From: Symsagittifera roscoffensis
Lineage: Eukaryota; Xenacoelomorpha; Acoela; Convolutidae
Assembly (NCBI RefSeq): GCF_963678635.1
Contig: NC_087066.1
Coordinates: 7,841,954-7,905,953, forward strand
Length of the DNA stretch: 64,000 nt
Reading direction: 5' to 3'
Notes under the pieces: generated by a model
Seen by the model: only the letters and a program-made list of their open reading frames with translations
What the model was told of the DNA's origin: nothing
The model's database searches: none
In this document: in pieces, positions 1 to 9,969 of the stretch
Numbering within the stretch: the stretch's first letter is position 1
How the letters are laid out: the number at the start of each line of letters is the position of its first letter
Position numbers and translations under genes: made by a program

Positions 1-232
1 AAAACTTGGTTTATCTTAGTTATATACATGCTAAAAGGAGGCTTCCTAATTTACCTAAGACTCTTATCTACAATGTTGTAATTTATTTTCAATTAGACTT
101 TTCGCTAAACGATTGGCAAAAAAAGAAAGCTGCTTGTGCTAATTCATAGCAATTTGACGTAAAAATTTTGACAAAAATTAAATTCTGATAGTCACTTTAT
201 ACTTTACTCAAGTGATAAACAAACACAAACAC

Positions 233-767
233 AACAAGACTGTTCGTATCAGGGCGAAGCCCAGAATGTCCCGACTGCTTTTTAAGGTTTTATGGAGCAG
301 TAATAACATCAAAAAAATTGAATAAGATAAAAGAAAATGAATTTTTTTTTTTTAATTTGAATATTTATTGATGAAAATCATTCTCCCACACATCATTTAA
401 AGCACAAAAGGAAAGATTTCGCTCCTTGTAACAAACCAATTATGCCAAAAAAAGCTTGTTTTTACCAATTTGGAAATAGTTCTAAGACGGATTAATTCTC
501 TGCTTACGCGTTATTAGCGCTAAATATCGCGCGCTAATTGTCCCAAATTGGCCATAAAATTGCAATCTTTAAACCCCCGTAACTTTGCAAAAAATGATCA
601 CAGGTGAAATATTTTTTCAAATTTGAGCTAAGAACAACAATAGCTTTCGAATGATATAAAGTAAATTCCGTCAAAAATGGCTAGTCAAAAAAGTCGAAGT
701 TTGTCTGAAGAAAAAAAACCCACCCCGAGCTCAAATATTCCGTTACTTTCGTATCGAAAGTCGGAAC
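233..767 (-). mobile_element. Family A short repeat, full-length copy
   Basis: A ~540-bp non-coding repeat seen at least seven times in the window. In its forward orientation it begins GTTCCGACTTTCGATACG and ends GCAGTCTTGTT. The first ~30 bases can fold (TTCCG-ACTTTCG / CGAAAGT-CGGAA) and a second hairpin (CAGGGC-TTC-GCCCTG) lies about 15 bases before the 3' end. This copy is inverted: it opens with AACAAGACTG and closes with AAGTCGGAAC. It has no coding capacity. The 3' hairpin and lack of clear terminal inverted repeats or target duplication are compatible with a non-autonomous rolling-circle (Helentron-like) element, which is inference. Confidence 0.75.
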
Positions 768-1175
768 AATAAACACTTTATGATTGAGTCCTCTTTCGAG
801 TTCACAGTTTCATCTAAAAACAAGTCAATTCTTATAGCATCCTGCCACGGTCTTAAGTCATAGAAATTGTTTTAAAATGTAGCGATGCTAAATTGCTATG
901 GCATTAAAAAGTAGGGAGTGAAATTGTAGGATGTTAAGTTGTTTAGAGTTAAAAAGGGGGGAACCGTTATGCCCAATCTTTTTCTAAAGGAATGAAGAGC
1001 ACACCTACTGCATAGGAAGACAATAAAACGAGCAAATTAAGGAATGGTGAAATAAACTTGAGCAAAGTTTGATGAGTAAGGAAAAATTGTAAGGTCACTG
1101 TCTACCCACGGCTCAAAAAATTGGTATCGTTCAGGTGATTTCACTTCATCCGCTACAGATGTGAGTTTCACTACC

Positions 1176-1424
1176 ATAGCGCAAAATATATCGCGCGTTA
1201 ATTGTCCTAAATTGGCCAAAATGGCAATCTTTAAACCTTCATAAATTTGGAAAAAAGATCACAGGTGAAGTATCTTTTCAAATTTTAGCTCAGGGCAACA
1301 ATACCTTTCAAGTGACAAAAAAAATTCGGTCAAAAATGTCTAGTTACAACGACGAAATTTGTCGGAAGAAAAAAAACCCACCCGAGCACAAATATTCCGT
1401 TACTTTCGTATCAAAAGTCGGAAC
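1176..1424 (-). mobile_element. Family A short repeat, truncated copy
   Basis: This half copy matches the family A core (GCGCAAAATATATCGCGCG, then TTAATTGTCC) through to its inverted 5' terminus TACTTTCGTATCAAAAGTCG. The half carrying the GGGCGAAGCCC hairpin is absent, so the copy is broken near the internal GCGCGATATA palindrome, close to where other copies in the window are also broken or interrupted. Confidence 0.7.
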
Positions 1425-1744
1425 AATAAAAGTTATGTTCGCTATCATTGTATATATTGATGACTCAACAAGCTTATGCGCTGGCTAATTGACACCACAT
1501 TGAGCGTCAGTATTTTATTTTTGCAATAGTTTTCCCAAGCTCTACGTGGACTAACATATTCAACGTCTTCGGTTTTACACCTGCGTAACTCTGTCATTCA
1601 CTCTTATGTGGTAAGTGGGCCACTCAAAACCCCTCCTAAATGCAGAAAAACATCCATTGTTAGTTCAAATTCTAATCGTTAAAATAATCAAGCGTGTGTT
1701 GAGAAAACCTTGACCAGATCAAAATAGCGTTGTCCGAAATACTT

Positions 1745-3320
1745 AACTGAGTTCCTGCATCCAAATTTAGGCGTAAGTAATTGATTATAACGGATTATTA
1801 TGATGATTTTTTGACAATTATAATCGACTATACCCGGGTTGACCTCCATAGACCAAAAATGCTAATCATACAATTCCATAAACTAAGTCTATGAAAAAAA
1901 AACTAATCATAAAATTTCCCACATTTTGCAAAAATGGTGTCATCGAATTTTCGACGAAATTTTCTCTTCTTTTGGCATAATAAATTTTGGTGTATCCTAC
2001 TAAATAGAAAAGAAAAACTTTTTGTCAAAAAATGCTAATCATACAATTTCCAGATATGGAAATTGAATGACCAGCATTTTTTTGATTGCGGTAACAAAAT
2101 TTTTCAAAGCATTTTTGAAATTACCCCCAACAACTTTTCAACCGCAAATTGATTTACGTACTTGAACAGATATTTTTGAAAAAAAAAATTTGCATGCAAA
2201 ATTTAACTTTTTGTGGGTATAAAGTTGTCCTGGATATACTAATGTTGGATTTTTTTTCCTTTTCTCTTGACAAGACTCCTTATTTTGTATGGCATGTTTT
2301 GTATGCCTTGATCAGTGTCTGGTAATTTGAAAATTTAAATTTTAGAAATAATCATCCTTGAAAATATTTGTCAAAAATTAAAAGTTTGATACTTTCGTTA
2401 TATTATTTACGTGAGAGAGAATTAAGACATTGCCAGTTGTTTCCAAAGCATTTGTAATGCGAGACGGCCAAATTTTTGGTTACTGAGTTTGAGTAACCAA
2501 GGTTTATGTCATTTGTATTCGGTTACGAACACAACCAAAAACTTTTGAAAAATTAAAATGTAAAAAATCACTATTTTTGGTTTATGGAAAAATGCTAGTC
2601 ATACACTTTTCATATATGAAAAAAATACTAATCATAAATCATGCAATTTTCTGTACGTATTGAAATGTATGGAAAGTGTATGACTAGCATTTTTTCATAT
2701 ATGGAAATTATTTGACTAGCATTTTGTCAACCCGCGTAATTACTAAAATTCGGTCTTTAAGGGATTTATAATTGATTATAATTGTGATTTTACCAACAGA
2801 TTATAATCTCTTATAATGGGCTATAATTGATTATAGTTCTTACTGAAAACCCTTAAAATCAATTATAATCGATTATAACTGATTATAATCGATTATAAAC
2901 TCTTGTTTTGCTGAATTTTTCTTTTACTCGAATCATATCTTATGGGTTATTATTTCTGTGTCAATAAGAAAGTCTCTAAAAGAGAGATATCTTGAACACT
3001 TTGGTTCGTCTGAACGCAAAGTTTCACCACGAAACAAAAGTTTCATAGAGATCCTTTCATAGGAGTGGAAAGGTTCCCGCGGTAGATAAAAAATAAACTT
3101 TTTCGAATCAGTCATGAAACTAAATCAAACTGCTGATGTTTTTGTGTTTAAAAAAGCTTAAAGTTATCACAAAAACAACTCTAATGGGGGAGAAATAAAA
3201 AAAACTTATAAATTTGAATTAATTGAAAAACTCTAAAAATATTTTTCTCATTTTTCATAGGAACCAACGTCCTCAAAAAGCTAAAAAATATAAGCAATTT
3301 AGATGCAACTTCGAAGACAA
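1745..3320 (-). mobile_element. Family C AT-rich element, interrupted by a family B MITE
   Basis: Matches the reverse complement of about 15740-16385: shared landmarks are GCATCCAAATTTAGGCG, CGGATTATTATGATGATTTT, GGTCTTTAAGGGATTTATAA, the block around CACGAAACAAAAGTTTCATAG, and the end CTTCGAAGACAA. It is largely TTATAATCGATTATAA-type sequence with a more complex interior. The match is interrupted at 1833-2736 by another element. The short reading frame at 2933-3115 lies in this repeat and is not a gene. Confidence 0.65.
1833..2736. mobile_element. Family B MITE with TA target duplication
   Basis: A 904-bp non-coding element with terminal inverted repeats CCCGGGTTGAC and (right end reversed) CGCGGGTTGAC. 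It is flanked by TA at 1831-1832 and 2737-2738. The related family C copy near 16290-16330 keeps the unoccupied site with a single TA, so the boundaries and the TA duplication are directly supported. Inside, short units such as ATGCTAATCATACAATT recur in both orientations, so the interior is partly foldback. TA duplications are typical of Tc1/mariner-type MITEs; the autonomous partner is not in the window. Confidence 0.8.
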
Positions 3321-3468
3321 AGTGTCAAATTTCAAATAATTTGATGCTCTGGCAGTTCAGAAAAAACGCCCAGACATGTATTTTAAACAATAAATTGATC
3401 TTTTAAAACACATGTCTGGGCGTTTTTCCTGAACTGCCAGAGCATCAAATTATTTGAAATTCGACACT
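3321..3468. repeat. Foldback palindrome, two ~58-bp arms
   Basis: Arms 3321-3379 and 3410-3468 are near-perfect reverse complements around a ~30-base AT-rich spacer. Both arms contain the unique-looking core CTGGCAGTTCAG / CTGAACTGCCAG and CGCCCAGACATGT / ACATGTCTGGGCG. It sits exactly at the end of the family C match. It could be a very short foldback element or a hairpin RNA source. No coding function. Confidence 0.85.
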
Positions 3469-4045
3469 CACTTCATCCCTCACGTAGAAGGTAAAAAGCA
3501 TTGCCAATGACAATCACGTCTGCAGATAGTGTTACACCAACAAATTCTGTAGTAATTACGTCAAAAGAAATGAAAGAACGATAATCAAATCAGTTCTTTT
3601 GTTACCTGACAAGTTCACACGACGGGCCCAGATTGGGGAAATTCATGAAAGATTGCTCGTATAAATACAAAAAAAAATGCGCGCTAGTGGTGTCACGTTT
3701 GTATGACAACGTAATTCGATTACCTGAAGAAGAAGTTACCGTCTATGGACGCGAAAAAATGACAAAAATTGGTTTCCTTGACTGCTTTTTTGTAGAAAAA
3801 TACTTATTGCTATCTCTTTAGGAGAAAACAAATGCAAAAGGCCGTTGCGTCAGCAAGAAGCACTCGGGCTGAGTTTCTTTTCTGGTCTTTGAGCAGTTAC
3901 GGAATACAACTTCCACTCGCAAACATGAAAGGATTTTTTTACGGCAGACAATTTGGCTGTGCGTAGGAGTGTCCTTTCGCAAAAACCTTGGATGTTTAAT
4001 GGCACACTGCTGGCTTTAAGGATATTTGCATGAAAAGGTAAAAAT
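3469..4045. other. Unassigned sequence
   Basis: No recognisable gene. A 62-codon frame at 3633-3821 has no family resemblance I can see and no splice context. Base composition is slightly less AT-rich than the flanking repeats. Confidence 0.4.
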
Positions 4046-4592
4046 TTCGTGAAGTACTTTTGATCTTAGTAAATTTCTCGGTTTTTGCTTTACACTCCCT
4101 CATTCAAGTTCAAACATAAATAATCGCTTATGACGGATTATTATATTGTTTTTTTTTGCAAATTTTTTTTTTGACTATATTTGCCAAAAATAAGTGTATG
4201 AAAGCTTTTTATCGATCATAATCAGGATTTTTCCAAGATATCAAATTCTCTTATAATTGATTTGATTTGATTATAGTTCCTAAAAAACTCTTCATATCAA
4301 TTGTAATCGATTATTATTGATTATAACCTGTTTTTTTTTTGCCAAAACGTTGCCAAAAAAAATATATTTAAAGTATGACCGATATGTTATTGATTTTCAG
4401 GTCAAAAACAAAATCCTCAAAAATGAAATGCCACTTCAACCTTGGTTCATTTGAACACAAAATTATACCATGAGTAGAGATCCTGTAAAAACAACAAAAA
4501 TCATAATAATGAAAATTGAATTAAGACCGCAAGGCGGGGATTAGTTACTCTAAGTCATTGATAACAAAGTTAGTAAAATAAACTTAAAAATC
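4046..4592. repeat. Direct repeat, first copy (family C-related)
   Basis: About 547 bp repeated 742 bp downstream with only scattered substitutions and small indels in T runs. It starts TTCGTGAAGTA, runs through AATAATCGCTTATGACGG and the TTATCGATCATAATC block, and ends AAACTTAAAAATC. It is a diverged relative of family C, since it shares the order of landmarks (CGGATTATTAT, the TTATAATTGATT block, ATACCATGAGTAGAGATCC in place of the CACGAAACAAAAG block). Confidence 0.85.
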
Positions 4593-4787
4593 ATGACTCT
4601 GTATAAATTGAATATTTAAATATTTGTAGTTTGTCAACCAATAACAGGTTGAAATTTTTACTAAAGACTAAAGGTTCTCGAAAAAGATCATAGCCAGGCA
4701 AATAGTTGTTTAACATTTCTGCGACACGGTAAAAGAGTTCACAAAGTTTGCTCCGTGTTATCATTGGCATTCTCAAAAACAACTTGT

Positions 4788-5330
4788 TTCGTGAAGTATT
4801 TTTGATCTTAGTAAATTCCTCGGTTTTTGCTTTACACTCCCTCATTCAAGTTCAAACATAAATAATCGCTTATGACGGATTATTATATTGTTTTTTTTTG
4901 CAAATTTTTTTTGACTATATTTGCCAAAAATAAGTGTATGAAAGCTTTTTATCGATCATAATCAGGATTTTTCCAAGATATCAAATTCTCTTATAATTGA
5001 TTTGATTTGATTATAGTTCCTAAAAAACTCTTCGTATCAATTGTAATCGATTATTATTGATTATAACCTGTTTTTTTTTGCCAAAACATTGCCAAAAAAA
5101 TATATTAAAAGTATGACCGATATGTTATTGATTTTCAGGTCAAAAACAAAATCCCTAAAAATGAAATGCCACTTCAACCTTGGTTCATTTGAACACAAAA
5201 TTATACCATGAGTAGAGATCCTGTAAAAACAATAAAAATCATAACAATGAAAATTGAATTAAGACCGCAAGGTGGGGATTAGTTACTCTAAGTCATTGAT
5301 AACAAAGTTAGTAAAATAAACTTAAAAATC
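4788..5330. repeat. Direct repeat, second copy (family C-related)
   Basis: Second copy of the 4046-4592 unit. The ~195 bp between the copies (4593-4787) is unrelated to the unit and holds a minus-strand frame of no recognisable family. High similarity of the two copies against an otherwise decayed background implies a recent local duplication or an assembly duplication. Confidence 0.85.
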
Positions 5331-5785
5331 TTGACAGTGCCCTTTTCGATTGTCCAAAAATCAAGAAAATTTATCGGCAACTCATTATTAAGAAACTAAT
5401 TCAGCAAAATAAAATAGCTTTAAAATAACGTCAGTGAAATTAGCAACAGTTTGCTTTTTTCAAGTAAAGTACATAATCCCCATCATTCAACCATGTTTTT
5501 TGTAACGGCATTATGAGCATCATCTTTGAAAATTTTTGTATTTGCTTATTTTGGTTTTTAGCCGCAAACGGAACTGGAGATGCATAGAAAGTTATTGATA
5601 ATATGCAAGTTTAAAAAGTGAAACCCGAACAGAGCTACCAGGTGAGTTTGGTGAAGATCTTCTGATGTAATTAAAATGCAGGTTTTCCTTTAAGTGATGA
5701 GGTATATCCATGACATTTTGAGAATGCACCAAACACCAAGGTCTTCCACCGTGTCTTTCAAAACTTTTTGTTCTCCATCATTTGA

Positions 5786-6389
5786 TTAAAGATCGCTTGT
5801 TTGATTTTTGAAACCTAACTTCTTCATTTTGTCAAAAATGAAGTCAATACTGTTTTCTGATGCCCAGGTGATTACATTGTTTAAATCTGTTTGAATCGAA
5901 GAAAGGTCAAACCATTTTCCATTAACTTTTGTATCGTCAGCATACAAAAAGAAAGGGTTGTCAATAATTTCTGGCACATCGTTTAGATATAAAGAAAACA
6001 AGAACACTGCAAAAATAGTTGCCGGTTATATTGCGGGAGTGAGACATGGAATAGCGAACAAAAATTATTTGTTTTCTGCTTGTGAGATAAGATGCAAAAA
6101 GTGAAGTAACTAATGATCGAAGCCTTAATTCCGTAGCTTGTATGAATTGATATTATGGCTAATAGAGTCGAAAATTTTGCATTATCTAAAAAAGCATGTG
6201 AGGTAATTCTCCTTGTTCTGGTTTCTTGTATACAGCATCACAGTTCAATATGAGGTTTTTCACAGTTGAATTATTTTTTCTAAATCCATGTTGGTTTTTA
6301 CACCGCTTTCTACGAATGAACAAAACTCGTTCAAATATTAGGGCGACTGATGGATGTATTGAAACGGGCGTGTAACTTTCAATGTTCAT
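5786..6389 (-). pseudogene. Reverse transcriptase remnant of a decayed LINE
   Basis: Two minus-strand fragments of a non-LTR reverse transcriptase. The upstream one (6389-6186) carries a YTPVSI...IFERV...QHGFRKNNSTV pattern typical of RT fingers in Jockey/CR1-type LINEs. The downstream one (6007-5786) carries LYLNDVPEI, then the catalytic YADD box, and a thumb-like WASENSIDFIFDK...KKLGFK segment. About 180 bp between them has lost the frame. Several stops and shifts separate the fragments, so the element is dead. The rest of this LINE lies upstream on the same strand up to about 8.8 kb. Confidence 0.8.
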
Positions 6390-7473
6390 GTGAGAAGGTT
6401 TTTTGTGTAAAGGATTATTGTGTGCTATTTTTCAGATCTCGGTTAACTGTTTTATGCTGACTACGCAACTAAAAAAATCATTCAAACAGAAGTGTTAAAC
6501 GAAAATTAACATATTAGGAGAAATACCATAAAATGAATCTGTTCTCGATTTGCATTTACTCAATTCGTTAAGAATTTCGCATTGCAAAATAAAAATATTG
6601 GAAAGAATTATTCATGCAAAAATTTTTTCCCTTGGAACATTCAATGCTTCGTTGTCTATTTTGTACACAGATGCAAAAAACTCCTTAAAAGCCTTACAGA
6701 ATGCAAAATCAGAACATAAACTGTTTTTTTTGTATGAAAATTTCTTGGGTATTTTTGCCTTTCCATTTATTGATCTGAGATATTTTGTAAGTCAATTTTA
6801 AAGCGAAGTTTTTTTTGACTCAAAGTAAACGGTTTTTTCTAGTTCTACAGAATCATTCAATTTTTGCTTGCAGCTCATAATTTTCTCGTCAGAATAATTA
6901 TGTTTCAATGCCGTCTTAAGACAATTTTCAGCTTTTTTGAGTGTGATGACAACTAATGGGGAGCTTTAGAGCGAGGAATTGTATTTTTTGGAATCGTTAA
7001 TGCTTTGATAAAACAACCCAAAATTTTTTTCAAGCATTCTATTTGCATCCTTCGTATATTATGACTCTTTTTTAAGAAAAACAAACACAATGATTTGAAG
7101 TCTGTTTTACGGTTACCGTAAAGGTTTAGATTTATCTGTTCCGTTTCAATTTTAAATGCTTTTTGACAGGAAAGTGCAGGACGATCTGAGAAGCTTTGGT
7201 CTATTTAGAAGTTATTACATAAAAAAAGTCTGTCTGTATATAATACGTCTCGCTGTAAAAATCATTATCTGTCAGTAAACCAAGATTGAACTTCAAAACT
7301 GCTTTAAAAAAGTGGGTTCATGCTGGTCATTACTTGCTAAAGTGTTCCAATCAACGGAAATTAATTTTATATCACCTCATAAAATCCAGTTCGACGTATT
7401 TAAGTTAGATTCTATCAAATGAACGTTGTGTTTTTTTTTCACTTCACTCGAAAAATTTCAAATATAGTTCCCT

Positions 7474-7722
7474 TTAGAGATAAAGACTGTCATGCGGTGG
7501 ATTGTTAATGGCTGTTACGCAAAGCATTAGTCTATTCAGCTTCACAAACAAATATGAACCAGAGTCAAAAACAACTGATTGATCATCGATGACATTTAAT
7601 TTAGATGATGTTTTAACCGCAGTTAGGACTCCTCCTTGAGGTCCAGTTTTCCTATCAGAACGGTAAATTACTTCATATACATCTGAACAGAAGACTGCGG
7701 TATTTTCAGCATGACTATCCAA
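7474..7722 (-). pseudogene. APE-type endonuclease remnant of the same LINE
   Basis: The translated fragment has the N-terminal endonuclease pattern of non-LTR elements: LDSHAEN followed by YEVIYRSDRKTGPQGGVLTAVK, equivalent to the usual (Y)xxxRxDRxxxxGGGVLxAV segment. The SETWL box just upstream is disrupted. It lies between the ORF1 remnant and the RT remnant in the order expected for a single minus-strand LINE. Decayed and not translatable across the whole domain. Confidence 0.7.
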
Positions 7723-7908
7723 TCAAGTTCCACTTAGGGTAACAACTTCAAGTTGATGGATTCGCAAAAAATTTTCCTGCTTGAGTTTCCGTTCAATTGT
7801 TAAAATTGATCTGCAATTAAGTGACAAAAGCTTCATGTCACTTAGTTGTCAAGAGAAACAGTTTTCTTTACGGAGAATTCGATCAAACTCAGTTTGAACC
7901 TTTTTGTT

Positions 7909-8796
7909 TTAGTCAATTGTGTACGCGCCAAACACAAAACTCCCAGCCTTGGTTTTGAATTCTAATTTTTCTTTTTGCATCAAAGATCTCAAGTGCATCA
8001 ATATATCAGAATTGTTTTTTCGTTCTGACAGTCCGCATAATTCATAATTTCCTTGATGTACATATTCGAATTCTTTAGCTTTCTCAATGACAGAAAAATA
8101 AGTTTTTGATGCCAAGAAGATGAAATGTAAAGGACATGAAATGAAAAGATCTTGATTTGTATGGTTGTTTTTAACCAAGTCTAAAACATTCTTTCACAGT
8201 AGTTTCTTTGAGTTCCATTTTATCTTTGAACATTTGCAGCAAACTATTTCTGTCCCTTTCAGTTTGTACAAATTGTACGTCCTGTATATTTTCTACTAAT
8301 CCATATATCACTGGTTTCTTTTCAATATTACTAGAGTATGTTATAGCTTGGTTTGGGGGCAGTAACATTATCAATTGTTGTAGATCGACTGCTCTGTTTT
8401 GATAAGTTTCGCGCAAAACACTAATATTTTTCTCAATTCACGAAAAATCATTACTCGGTCTAATGGACTGCTTCAAGGAAGCAAGGTTTTTTTCTGAAGT
8501 TTTTTCTGAATTGTCAATATTCGGTCGCTGTTCTGTTGTATTGAAAATTTTACATCGGCTAAATCGTTTGGGATCGCTAAATTTGAGTTTTGGCTTTCGT
8601 TTTTGATTTTCTCAAAAGATTGTTTCAATTTATCATTTTTTCAATTTTAAGTCTCCTTGCATTTCCAGAAAAAAACTTTGATTTTGCCTTAAATTTGGGA
8701 TTTTCATTAGGCAAACCAGGTTTTGCAAATGTCACACGAATGACAATTAAGTTCGCATTCGTATGTGCAAAATTTACATGGATATTTGGGATCATC
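7909..8796 (-). pseudogene. LINE ORF1 remnant with zinc-finger-like start
   Basis: Three minus-strand fragments in ORF1 order. At 8796-8710 a short frame has cysteine/histidine spacing like a PHD/RING-type finger (CKFC, then CHSCDICKTWF). At 8416-8171 the sequence KPVIYGLVEN...KECFRLG matches the familiar LINE ORF1 RNA-binding segment. At 8178-7909 the following segment ends in a ...SERKNNSDILMHLRS stretch, as is usual after it. Frames differ and stops intervene. PHD-like fingers in ORF1 are known in several LINE families. Confidence 0.65.
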
Positions 8797-9059
8797 AGAT
8801 TAGTTGAAAGGTTCACGCGGTAAAGGGAAAAATATTTCTTAAAAAACGCATAAAATTAAAGCAACGTGCTGATAATTTGGTGGTAAAAATTTGAAAAATG
8901 TATCCTGAAACAAGGCTAATGAAGAAGAAATGAAAAAGTAATTATAATTAGAAATGATTAGAAAACTTTTAAAACAGTTTTTTCTGTTTTTACATAATCC
9001 AACTTCAACAAAAAGCATAAGTATCAGGAATGTTGTTGCAAGATCGAAAACAAGAAGGG

Positions 9060-9335
9060 TAAGCCAAAGGGATAATAATTATTGATTATAAGGCATTTTT
9101 TGGTGCAAAACAAATGAATGGAAAAAAAGATAAAAAATGATCATTAAAAATCGATTAGAATCAATTAAAAAGTAGAAAAAACTTTAATACAATTCAAATT
9201 TAAGAAAAAAAAGGTTGAAATCGATTATTCTTTGCTTCAAATAGATTTTTTCTCATTTTCAGTAAGACTGGTACCTAAAACATAATATAGTCGTTTTTTA
9301 ACGCTTGAAACTGAATCCGGGCTGTAATTTTTTCC
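9060..9335 (-). repeat. Family C AT-rich fragment
   Basis: Contains diverged TTATAATC-type units and ends AACGCTTGAAACTGAATCC, the reverse complement of the landmark at 15427-15446. This indicates a truncated, inverted family C copy. Confidence 0.5.
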
Positions 9336-9585
9336 ACCGTTTTCGAGCATCCACAGTCTTTTAAAAGATTTTTTGTGAAATTTAACAATTGGAAAAACTT
9401 ACAAACTGTGTTCTTATTTGCGCAATAATGTGATGACTGTTAACAACAATCAGCTGCACCTATACTTTGCGTGCGTTTCAAATTTCACAGTTTTGACAAA
9501 ACAGGGTTGACATCACTGTTGCTTTCTAGTGAGATCAATTCAGACTATGAGCCGCGCAGTAACTGTAGGAAGCAGAATTGCAAAA

Positions 9586-9631
9586 AAACTCTAAGCGAAC
9601 AAATTTGAACAAAATTGTTCGCTTAGAGTTT
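9586..9631. repeat. Perfect 17-bp inverted repeat
   Basis: AAACTCTAAGCGAACAA (9586-9602) and its exact reverse complement (9615-9631) around a 12-base spacer. It immediately precedes the CpG-rich minisatellite and could be the end of the same element or a stand-alone hairpin. Confidence 0.9.
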
Positions 9632-9639
9632 AAGAAAAG

Positions 9640-9960
9640 ACTCAAGCGGCGCGACTTAAGATAAGACCGACGGCGCGACTTCAGAAATTTTTTTTAGTTG
9701 TTTTGCTCAGTCGCGGCGGTTTATTCTCAGTCGTACCGGTCTGAAATTGAAAATTTTCAGTCGCGCCGGTCGCGTCATTAGCTTACGTCGCGCCGGTTCC
9801 GACGGTGTTTTGAGTCGCGCCGGTCGCGGTAGTTTTTCTCAGTCGCGCCGGCCTTCAATTGCCAAGTTTCGGTCGCGCCGGTCTGGAATTGCAAAAATAA
9901 AGTCGCGCCGGTCTGGAATTGCCAAATTTGAGTCGCACCATTTTTTTTAGTCGCGAACCT
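9640..9960. repeat. CpG-rich minisatellite, GTCGCGCCGGT core
   Basis: About ten copies of an AGTCGCGCCGGTC core at roughly 25-35 bp spacing. The right half settles into a ~30-bp unit (core plus TGGAATTGCCAAATTTG). The first two cores (GGCGCGACTTAAG, GGCGCGACTTCAG) are in the opposite orientation to the rest. The block is a dense CpG island in an otherwise strongly AT-rich region. Both strands stay open across it, so the frames here are artefacts of the repeat. Confidence 0.85.
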
Positions 9961-9969
9961 CGACCCGGA

